From Sipunculus nudus (lineage: Eukaryota > Annelida > Sipuncula > Golfingiida > Sipunculidae), in assembly GCA_026874595.1 (NCBI GenBank), contig CM049316.1, positions 9,910,839 through 9,974,838 on the forward strand: a stretch of DNA of 64,000 nt, written 5' to 3'. How positions within the stretch are numbered: the stretch's first letter is position 1; the number at the start of each line of letters is the position of its first letter. Below are positions 25,419 to 34,904 of the stretch, piece by piece. The notes under the pieces were generated by a model that saw only the letters and a list, made by a program, of their open reading frames with translations, was not told the origin of the DNA and ran no database searches. The translations under genes and the position numbers were made by a program.

Positions 25419-25538
25419 ACACCCCCTGTTAAGAGCGTTCTCTTATCAGAACAAGATTAATTATCCTAGGAGTCACACTTTGGTGAGCTTATTCCCTGGG
25501 CCATAAAGTTTACCGTCACGTTTGACGAGCCCCCATTT

Positions 25539-25687
25539 GTTACGAAGACAAATTGCTCAGGGGAAAATACTGGGCCGGGAGTCGAACCCATGTCGGTTGC
25601 GCACAAGTCCGGCGTATCAACCGCTTTGCTAGCAAAGCTAGCTTCACTAGCGAGACAGTTCGGTCCGCTTTTATGTCACCCGGTAAC
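25539..25687 (-). mobile_element. tRNA-like short repeat (SINE-like), copy 2
   Basis: Read on the minus strand, a tRNA-Leu/Ser-like module (agcaaagcggttgatacgcc, then a B-box gggttcgactccc) sits inside a unit bounded by GTTAC and GTAAC. It is in the same orientation as copy 1 and 120 bases from it. Confidence 0.6.
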
Positions 25688-26123
25688 AATCCTCGGTTTG
25701 TCTTTCAGCAAATCTACGCTCAGTTCTGAACAGATTTTGTTGCAATTTTACCGATAGTTAATAAAAAAATCATGTTTTTTTTTCATTCCAAACTTACTTT
25801 CCATTGTTTTATACGGCTGTTTTTTTTCGGTGTAGAGGCCCATACCCATTGTTTGAGAGTTATAATCAGTGAGTGGAGCTGGTGACACACATTTTCCACC
25901 GCGCATTATATGTAGCTCACACTGCTGTTAAAACCCTCTGATTTTATGTACACGGGGAAAATATACAGAAGCCATAAAATTTTGTTTAGGTTTGCAGTTC
26001 ATTTGTCATTTGGTTTACACAATTGTATTTCATTTGGACTGTAGTGTACACATATCATTCGTGAGCTAATAAAATATAAGTTCTCTCCGTTTATATTGTA
26101 CATATTTATGAACTGTAGGTAAT
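25688..26123. other. Gene-free stretch
   Basis: Nothing recognised between the tRNA-like repeat and the interspersed repeat. Confidence 0.5.
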
Positions 26124-26390
26124 TCCAGTTAAGAAAAGTTCTTATAACGCCTCTGTGAGCTGTAAGTAAACACGCCAATGTTGAAAAACAGAAAAACCAC
26201 GTGGTTTAAGGTGGTTGGTTACATATGTGCAGAAGTTTAAAGGTCACTAGTCGTCATTTGAAAGAGGTTCGTCGGACTTGCCGCCAGATGTCATTGGTTT
26301 AGATCGTGTATTTGGCGTTTTCTGGCCTACTTTTACGAAATATTCAAGGGAATAGATGTCAGATATCAGAATAGGCCCCTTTCAAGGACG
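26124..26390. repeat. Interspersed repeat, uninterrupted copy
   Basis: It matches the flanks of the GC-rich element at 12.4-13.6 kb, including ttcttataacgcctctgtg, aatgttgaaaaacag, ggttggtta and gtcagatatcagaataggcc. It ends about 350 bases before the GPCR 3' splice-site candidate. Confidence 0.65.
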
Positions 26391-26730
26391 AAGCCATGCA
26401 GAAGGTCAAATATTGTTATCTACCTAGATTGGTTGTCCTGAAAACTAGATTTTCCCAACCTTATCTCAAGTCGCCAGCATTATATGGTGGTCTAGTTATG
26501 AATGTTTTCTTTCCAGAGCAGCAATTTTTCTTTTGCATATTCAAATGTAAATTCAAATCTCTCGATCGTTAGGACGTCTTTGACTCTGTTTTTTTATCAT
26601 GTGCATTTAGAAAAATCTTTAATATGTATAATACTGGTATGTAAAATAATTAGGCTGGTAGGCCTCCCCTGTGGATTAGTATTATTTGTTATATAAGTAC
26701 GTAAAAATCACGACCATTTATTGTGATGCA

Positions 26731-26745
26731 TTGTTTTTTAGGTGA
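26731..26745 (+). promoter_or_regulatory. Candidate 3' splice site before the GPCR start codon
   Basis: A T-rich stretch ends in TTTTTTAG at 26741, 28 bases before the GPCR ATG, and is followed by an in-frame TGA. This fits a 5'UTR intron joined to one coding exon. The same junction reads AG|GTGAG, which also matches a 5' splice donor, so the polarity cannot be decided from sequence alone. No TATA box or other promoter is evident upstream. Confidence 0.35.
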
Positions 26746-26769
26746 GACCCGAGGAATCAGCTGTTTAAA

Positions 26770-27996
26770 ATGGTGGTCATCGATTTGGAAATGTGCCTGT
26801 CCGGTTTCCAGCCTCTGAATGCATCACATTCAGTCAACAACATCAATTACTCCACAGGTGGCGCCACCCATCACTCTTTGTCTAACCGGTCACTGACGTT
26901 AAACTTATCAACATCGCAGGATGCAATGCCATTCAGACACCAGCACGTGGCCACCAATCCTGTACTGGAAGATATGAAAGTGTATCTTAAAATCCTTGTG
27001 AATCCAACATTATGCGTTATTGGAATTATCGGAAATATTTTGAACATTGTTGTTATGACAAGGAGGAGACTTCAGGCTGGCATGGACAGCATGGAACGCG
27101 CTGCTCATCTAAACCTGGTGGCTTTAGCAGTCTCTGATCTCTTATACTGCTTGTTTGCTTTACCACAGTCCTTTCAAGAGGGAGACCAGGCTGTGTATGA
27201 GAGTAAAAGTTTCTGGGTTTATTACAGCATGTACGGTTCGTGTTTTCTAAACATCCTCAGTAAAACAAGCACGTGGCTTACGGTCATAATGGCGGTTGGA
27301 AGATACGCCGCCATTTGCCATCCACTCAGGGCGCGAGAATACGTCCATGTGACCTGCACGCGCAGCGCAGTAGTTGCTGCGTTCGTTGTATGGACGTTGC
27401 TGCACCTACCACAGTTTTGGAGTTACGAGCTGCACACAGTTTGGTGTCGCGACGGGTCATCATTGTACATGACGGAACTCGGTACATTTGAGGTAAACCG
27501 GCAGTTACACTTGGCATTTTCCTACATATGGACCATATTTGGGTTCTTTATCCCCGTACCTTTGCTTACTTATTGCAATGTGTGTCTCATAATGGCATTA
27601 AGAGAAAGCACAAAAATGCGCCGAATATATCGCGTACATGACTTCAGGAAATCCCGCCCAGGGACCCGTATAACTCCAACATTAATCATAATAATCATAA
27701 TGTATTTACTGTTAGTGACACCATCAGAAGTCATATCAATACTACAGGAAAATCTGTCGCGGAGTGATACAGAGGGCATGCTGGCGGCGCTGGAGGTAGC
27801 TAACCTGATGCAGACCATTAACTTTGCATCTAATTTCGTTCTCTACTGCGCGGTCAATGTTCATTTCAGGAAAACGCTCAAAGACTTATTTTATGTCATT
27901 GTCTGCAAAAAGCGGAAGCATCCCATTCGCGCGTCCAGCTGGATGCAACAGAGCTCAAAATCGTTTATATCCGTGTTCTCCGAAACTCAGATATAA
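26770..27996 (+). CDS. Class A (rhodopsin-like) GPCR, FMRFamide/neuropeptide-receptor type, single coding exon
   Basis: The 408-residue product has a full seven-helix pattern and should be a plasma-membrane peptide receptor. The N-terminus carries four N-glycosylation sequons (N17, N26, N39, N45) and no obvious signal peptide. TM1 is about 75-97 with GN at 88-89. TM2 is 113-133 with D123 in LAVSD. TM3 follows C158, which would pair with C226 in loop 2. The TM3 end reads GRY (177-179) instead of D/ERY. TM4 has W208, TM5 has P262/P264, TM6 (304-325) has TP at 317-318 rather than CWxP, and TM7 reads N-F-x-x-Y (355-359). The C-tail is short and basic, then Ser-rich. The start is the first ATG after an in-frame TGA at 26743, with A at -3 and G at +4. 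Family knowledge: intronless FMRFamide-receptor-like genes are abundant in lophotrochozoans. GPCR assignment is near certain; the ligand class is inferred and could be another small neuropeptide. Confidence 0.93.
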   Translation: MVVIDLEMCLSGFQPLNASHSVNNINYSTGGATHHSLSNRSLTLNLSTSQDAMPFRHQHVATNPVLEDMKVYLKILVNPTLCVIGIIGNILNIVVMTRRRLQAGMDSMERAAHLNLVALAVSDLLYCLFALPQSFQEGDQAVYESKSFWVYYSMYGSCFLNILSKTSTWLTVIMAVGRYAAICHPLRAREYVHVTCTRSAVVAAFVVWTLLHLPQFWSYELHTVWCRDGSSLYMTELGTFEVNRQLHLAFSYIWTIFGFFIPVPLLTYCNVCLIMALRESTKMRRIYRVHDFRKSRPGTRITPTLIIIIIMYLLLVTPSEVISILQENLSRSDTEGMLAALEVANLMQTINFASNFVLYCAVNVHFRKTLKDLFYVIVCKKRKHPIRASSWMQQSSKSFISVFSETQI

Positions 27997-30045
27997 TGCA
28001 GTATACACATGTACCCCCGTTCATCCGGTCAAAGATAATCTTAGCTCTAAGTATGAAGCGTTGACAGTTTATTTTATGGACCGTCCTTCATGCATGCATC
28101 TGTGTAAAAAACGGTAGCACCTATATGCACGAAGGCTGTGTTATGCTCTCGGCATTTGCGGGGTTAACACATGAATACAGGGGGCGGCATCCCACGAAAC
28201 TCTGGTTTACTCTCCTTGTATAATGAATATGGTACATGTAACTTGATAATATTTTTGTGAAAGAAATAATCAAGCCTTTGAAAGAGCCTTAATATTTTAC
28301 CATGAAACACAGCAGATTTATTTCAAGCGGTCATGCAGGTAGTAACGGGCGTAACCACCAGGGGGCGCACTTATGGCGATCCCTCTCGATTCACAATTGA
28401 GGACTTTTATTCCCGTCCATTTAGAAAATTGCAAGCTAAACTTATCATGACCCCTACCATGACTGCATCACAATTAAAGTTTTCCTATTCTTATACCATC
28501 CCACCTGCTACGCCGATATTCATAGATTTCAGACTTTCCTATTAACACAGAGCTGGTCTGGGGGCATTGATTTTAAAGCTACAACAAAAGAAAAACATGA
28601 CATCGTACTAAATGACATTTTATAAAATCACAAAGATCTGCGTCCAATACACCAGTACTTGCCTTTTATATATATTGTTATCTGATCACAAACGGTATCA
28701 TTGAAGGCAAATCCATCCAGTTCACTGACCTGACATTAATCGGGTTTTACCAGTCAATAATTTTTATGAATACAGCTGCACACGCTCGAGTTTTCCGCTA
28801 GACTGGATTCCCCACAGAAGAGTTCCGTTGTTTTCTTATTCATGCGGCAAGCAAAAAAGAATGTATAAACTTCGATGTATAATTGAATGAAGAGAATTAA
28901 TGCTGCACCGCTGGCCACATGTCAGTAAAGGCCGCTTTAGAATGGTTTTGCTTGCTAAAGCAGTGTTCGTTTTCATATTTTACAGATGGACGCCTGGGAA
29001 AGGGACACTTTGAAGCGGCGTATTTTAATCACTGTGATTGCATTTAAGACATAGTTTTCAGTCGAAAAGAAAAAAAGACCGTTTATGTTATTAATTTCGT
29101 TGGTATATTTTCATTGTTTCGCACGTATTGCAGCACCTGGTCCACACAGCAGCTCTACAATGTTTAACTGGTATGACACTCGGTGGAGCGAATACATCCG
29201 CCAAGAATAACAAAAAAAAAAAAAAAAAATTACTGTACACATACGCTAAAGCACACGCACACATACACACACAAAATGAGGGTTTTCTTTTTTAATGAAA
29301 ACAACACTTGTCAAAGCACTGACGTGTCAGTTGTACAAATTGATGATCACTGGTCTATGTGTACAATGGTTTGTCTTGTAATAAAACCACAAAAGTTTTA
29401 TCAGTGTGTCTGTTTATTTTATGATCTTATATCCATCTCTGTCCGATGGTGATTCCCTTAAAAAATACAACTGGTGACAACGAACGAGCATAACCAAGCT
29501 TGACGTGGGTCTAACAATAACGGTTTGGGTCACTGCAGAAATTTAAACTAAAGCTGCTTGCCATGCACGGACCTGTAGGGACGCGGGACGGCGAGTGTCC
29601 GGAAAGTGGACGCGGATGCACACTGATTCACTTGCCCTTTTCTGATGTAGTCCATATCAGGAAAGTCCTGATATGAACTAACGATGGTATCTTTTTTTTG
29701 CAGCTCCAACTGAGTTGGGAAAGATATGGGTTAATGGTTCTCTACCGCCGTACAAGGCCCAACAACCGAATAGTGAACCCTAATTCATTTCTGTATGGTG
29801 ACTGTATTCGTGGTTAATAGTTTGATTTCAGGTTAGAGTGGATATATGAGTTTATATAGCAGCGTTCGCTTGTGTTTTGTACAGTGTATGTTTGATAATT
29901 ATCTCCATGACATGATGTGTTTGGTATGCAGATTAACACAACATAAGTACCCTTCATATTCTACGCAGTGGTATAAGTTACATTCGTTCCAGTGCTCCTT
30001 GCATTTAACCACTGCTTCCTGCACTGTTTCTCGGTGTCGCCAATG
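27997..30045. other. Gene-free stretch downstream of the GPCR
   Basis: It should contain the GPCR 3'UTR. No AATAAA lies close to the stop; attaaa at 28474 is a weak candidate for 3' processing. An A-run is at 29211-29229 followed by CA-rich sequence. No other gene is recognised. Confidence 0.5.
28355..28368 (+). promoter_or_regulatory. Perfect match to the CTCF core motif
   Basis: The sequence ccaccagggggcgc equals the core CTCF consensus established in vertebrates and flies. It sits about 360 bases downstream of the GPCR stop in an otherwise AT-rich stretch. Binding is inference; a chance or repeat-borne match cannot be excluded. Confidence 0.35.
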
Positions 30046-30330
30046 GAAAAGTTGGCACAGGAGTGGAAGGACCACTAATAGCGGGGTATCGCGGTTCTCA
30101 TTAATTCTCGAACCCCCAATATTAGAATTGCATTGGTTGGATCATTTTTCGCCATGAGCTAACATTTTTATGCCTGTTAAAACGCATTCAGATTCATAAG
30201 AAATGAGAAAAGTTGGCACAGGAGTAGAAAGACCACTAATAGCTGGGTATCGCGGGTCACATTAAGTCTCAAACCGCCAATACTAGGATTGCATTGGTTG
30301 GATCATTTTTGGCCATGTTCTAACTTCCCT
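30046..30330. repeat. Two-copy tandem repeat, ~161-bp period
   Basis: The units start aaaagttggcacaggagt at 30047 and about 30208 and share gaccactaatagc, gggtatcgcgg and gcattggttggatcattttt. A short piece (attcagattcataag) also recurs at about 31342. Confidence 0.85.
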
Positions 30331-30365
30331 TTTGGCGATGCACAACATGACACAGTGCAATAAAA

Positions 30366-30517
30366 AGCAGTGAGATGTTTTAATGGCCATGCTGGTCCAT
30401 CTCATGGAGATATAGAAAAAGAATACACAGAAAAGGTCGGATCACCCCGTATGGGAATCGAACTCATGACGCTTCGATTGCCTGTCGTCTGTTCTACCAC
30501 TGAGCTAACAGGGATCC
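30366..30517 (-). mobile_element. tRNA-derived SINE, minus strand
   Basis: On the minus strand from 30517 the sequence starts ggatccctg, then tagctcagtggtagaac (a perfect Pol III A-box), then gagttcgattccc (B-box), then cggggtgatcc. These spacings fit a tRNA-like head, but no standard cloverleaf anticodon stem forms. The tail (body) runs left to about 30366 and includes the complement of tggccatgctggtccatctc. Confidence 0.75.
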
Positions 30518-30675
30518 TCAACTTCCTCTGTGTATTAACACATTTCATAGGAACCAGCGAAGTGACGTCACTACTGTGACTGGTATTATACATACTACAT
30601 GTGTCGACACAGCGACTTTGCATGCAGCAGTGCCTTTTTATGGTGTGCATCAAATGTTATATAAAGAGATGACTG

Positions 30676-30838
30676 AATGGCCATGCTGGTCCATCTCATG
30701 GAGATATAGAACAAGAATACACAGAAAAAGTCGGATCACCCCGTATGGGAATCGAACAGATGACCGGCAATCGGAGGGTCATGGGTTTGATTCCCATACG
30801 GGGTGATCCGACTTTTCTGAGTACTCTTGTTCTACAGA
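30676..30838. mobile_element. Head-to-head SINE palindrome
   Basis: The left half (30676-30757) repeats the SINE body and B-box in the minus orientation. The right half (30785-30833) is its near-perfect inverted copy in the plus orientation. The arms are about 49 bases with a 27-base loop, sharing ggatcaccccgtatgggaat and its complement. The A-box part of both heads is missing. Confidence 0.75.
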
Positions 30839-33800
30839 AAGTAGTGGTTAATTGTGAATGTATCAAGATCACTGCGTTTAGAATGCACCAGTATCGTTCC
30901 TGTTCACAGTTTTCGGAGTTTCCTGAACCACTTTAAAATTTCTTGCAGCAGATGAACCACATTTTTAGTTTACGCTTATTACAATGCCTTTTTGATTTGC
31001 AGTTACTCAAAAAAAGTTGTGTTTAGTATAAAAATGACGTCCTTTCTCCGGTAACATTCACCTCCTAAAAGTTTCGCTTCGTCTGGGTTACCTCCTGCAT
31101 CCTTATTATCGTTATATAACTTCTGAAGTTGAGCTGTTTTTATTATGACGAGCTTACATTGGTCACTGGTAGGGTGTACCTTTCTTTATGAGCAAATATC
31201 ATTTAAACACGCAAAAATGGAAAACCACAGCATGTTCATTAGACATACATTTAATCTGGGTTTATATTTTATGGAAATAAATTGGTTACACATGAAACAC
31301 AAAATATCGAATGTAACATTGTTTTATTTCTGATAAAACGCACCCAGATTCATAAGATGAGATAAATTACCACGAGCCTCTGAACCAAGTTAATTGAAAT
31401 TTTGCCAGTTTTGTTGAATGTCGGATAAAACACCTTCGTCACTGATTTTGATTTTCAAGAGACATCCGTGCAATTCAAACGTGATAATAACGGTGAGGTA
31501 AACTAAATCGTGTACGACATTTAATCAATGTGTACTCTGACCATTATATATATGTAGGTATGAAATAAATTGTAACGAAAATCAACCATCACGTACACCA
31601 ATTATAAACTGTGTAAATATAAAGATGGTGGGATTTTTTTGCAGGTATATGGTCATTGCTAATATGAAATATTAAAGTCGTTACCCATGATTTAATTGAC
31701 CAGATCAGTGCGCCACGACATTCTTGAGAAATCAAAATTTTCGGTCGAGCCAAACGTCAGATACTAATATGGTATATAAACGTATGAAAACGTGATATGT
31801 TAATTTAATGCAAATAGAGACTATGAAGTAAAGTGCGAAATCCTGATAAGTAAACGAAGACTTACCTTCTGTAGAACGTCATCATGGAGAGTACAGTGAA
31901 GGATTCTAAAAGCATAAGTTGATGTCGTTCTTGGTTCTAGATCAACTAAATAAGATTTATTCAGTCAACTTTTAAATAAATAGGTTAGGTTATATATATT
32001 GTATTCAGTGGGTAAAATCACCCAATTTGTAAATTGCTTGAAATTTCAGTTAATCTACAAATTACATGGTTCATTCAGGTAGTTTATAATATTTATAACA
32101 AAGGTTATTTGACACATTGACTGACATGTAAAAATAATGAAAAATATTGTAATAGAATAACAACGATTAAAATGACATTTCATTTATTTCATATATCTTC
32201 CTCGTATATTTTACATCATATTTATTGCTCAGTTGAATGTCATATCATCAAAAGGGGCGAAATTTCATTTTACAGCTGGTGAAGGTATTTTGAGGGAAGC
32301 GCCAGTGTCCATGGCGTGTATATCGGCCAAGGGTTGGATGTGGGAGGGTGATATCCCTCTGTAAGATACCCCTCCCCCAATCCGGGAAAGGTATTACTAT
32401 TCACATTCAAATTTTCAGCACTTTTGATATAAAAAATTGGAATTCCCCTCCAACTACATATAAAAGCGTTGGCCCTATATAGTCTTAGGGCAGCAAGCAC
32501 TCCTTGTGAAACCCCACTTGTTATTTCAAAACTTCAAATCCTGGTTTGACTTCTCAAAATCTGCATAAATTATTCAATTTGTGCTTTAATACCCGGCTTC
32601 CACAATGTCATGGAAACGGGCGAAACGTCATATTATCAGTAAATTTTGCATGATAGAAGTAACGGCACCATGGTAATTTTTAAATAAACTTTGCACAGTT
32701 TTAAGGAAATATTTAATTTATGCTCCACAATATGTTATTATAAATTAGCGGCTATTAGGTGAAGAGGATGTCAAACTCATGTTCTGGTGAAGTCTTGCTA
32801 AAAGAGAATGAATATTTTATCCATTTCAAGTTTAGGAATGTTTGTTGTATATGTCTTTGCTCCATTTATTTTTATTTCTATAATTCTCAGAACAACCGAT
32901 AAACATACTAATAATAATTAATCGTATTAATTTATGTCAAAGCTAAGAATTATAATATGTCCTCTTGCTTCGATTGATATATTATATGTGTATAATAATC
33001 ATGTATGGGTGTGCATTTAATCATTTAAAAAATATTGCATTAACATCTGTCAGAATGTTATTTTTTTAAATAAAGAGCCAAATATTGGTAAAAATATGAA
33101 CTATATTATACAAAAGATATACTTTTTGAGATGTTACTTTAGTGAAATAGAATAAAAAGGCACATACTTAAAAAAATAATATGCGGATAAAAAAATTTTC
33201 GTTGGTAATTTTCCTTTTTAAAATGACTTTTTCTGACCCCATTACAGATCCTTATTTTATCGCCTTATATTGAATATGCTATATCGAGCATGTTTCCTGT
33301 ACTCCTTAGTTTTACTGTTAATTGTGTAAAAAATTGCAGCTTTCTGTTATTCACGAGTTATATTTATAAAAAATATAAGAATTTATATAGACATACGTTA
33401 TATCTTATTAAATTTAATATTGTGTACCCGAAATACTTTACTCTTTCAAGAAAAGGCAAAATAATCAGTAGATTTATTTAATATATAATTAATTCAACTA
33501 ATTTGCAGATATGGAAATTTACGCAAACTATTTCATTAAATATGTACAGTACAATATTTCGGTAGCAGAAATCTATTCTACAGGAAAAATTACCCTTGGA
33601 TTAAGTGAGACAAGTTTCCTTTTCAGGATTATTAATTTGTTCTTAAGTCAGCCCTGTCTATAATGGCCGTTTTTCAGTGGTATAGCCTATCGCCGGGCTT
33701 TCAATATATCCGCCACTTATCCTAGATGGCGGAAGAAAAACTGTAAGCATCGATTTTAATATTCATTATGCTCCAAAGTATGTTTGCAAAAATCTATGAA

Positions 33801-34488
33801 ATTTTGACAGAATTACATAACCGTATATAATATTTGTCTAGCGGGACTTGTCAGGAATGTTTTTGATTGTAAATGTCGGAGAGTAAACACGTAATGGGCC
33901 CTTTTTATCGGGGGGGGGGGGGGGGGGGGGGCTTTTTATCGTAGAGGTGTTAATAGCAAATAGATGAAATGGTAACAACACAGGTATGTTTCTGTTATAG
34001 AGAAATTACAAATACAAAAAAAAAACACAATTCGTGAAAAAAAATGGTAACAATATTGAGAATTTTTCTTTTATTGATAAAAGAGACATGGAAGCTTAGA
34101 GATGTTACAGACCACAACAAGAACAACGGAGAGATGTAACTGTTTTTACTAACGTAACTAATGCCTTACTGTAAGTAATTATCATCACCATCAGTGCACC
34201 AGCACCACCACATCCATCATTTAGGGGGAAGCCCCCCTTTTAACTTAAAAGCTGGGAAAATAGAACAATAATACAACGCCGGGTTGTGTGTCTTGTAGCC
34301 TACTGTTTAAAATTACCCGTTAGTTATCGCAGCCTAAATTTAAAAAAAATCCAAATCATCCATTTCTTATATATGAGCCCCACACTCTATCCTAAAAACA
34401 TTTATACACCCCTGAAAAATGCCATAATCATAATCAAAATTAGTGACCAGGAAGAAACAGTATAATAGGGAAGTGTCATAATCATATT

Positions 34489-34490
<2 letters not shown>
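30839..34490. other. Gene-free AT-rich stretch
   Basis: No gene, RNA or mobile element supported. A long G-homopolymer lies at 33909-33931. Confidence 0.5.
33899..33948. repeat. G-homopolymer flanked by a short direct repeat
   Basis: About 22 consecutive G residues are bracketed by two copies of ctttttatcg. Confidence 0.85.

Positions 34491-34532
<42 letters not shown>
34491..34532. repeat. (CT)n microsatellite
   Basis: About 42 bases of uninterrupted TC dinucleotides. Confidence 0.95.
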
Positions 34533-34535
<3 letters not shown>

Positions 34536-34854
34536 CATACACGTCTGGTGCGAATGCGGCCCATTAATAAAGCCTTCTCCCTGGTAGTTATTCATTGCAA
34601 ATAATTTCAAAACCATCTCGTGGACAGTTTAACAGTAATAAAAATGTTAGCTGAGATTAATCTTAAATTCCTATAGCATATGCATAATATTAATATTGTG
34701 TGCAGTCGTTTGTGTAGCACAAACATGTCAGTTTGAACATTTTTCACACAATCATCTGATGACGGTTCAACCGATAAACTTTTAGTGGTCGAGATCCCTA
34801 AATCATGCTATGCCGGCAGGGCTGCTACATTCAATGAATCATGTTTAATATGGA

Positions 34855-34900
<46 letters not shown>
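34855..34900. repeat. (TA)n microsatellite
   Basis: An uninterrupted TA run preceded at 34817 by gcagggctgctaca. Confidence 0.95.

Positions 34901-34904
<4 letters not shown>

Noticed and set aside
27570-27818. 82-codon minus-strand frame inside the GPCR
   Set aside because: Shadow of the receptor coding sequence.
29846-30157. 103-codon plus-strand frame
   Set aside because: It runs into the 161-bp tandem repeat and the second repeat copy does not keep the frame; no domain.
30436-30517. A genuine tRNA gene
   Set aside because: A- and B-boxes are good, but the anticodon arm does not fold with a 7-base loop, and the head is followed by a repeated body, so it is a SINE.
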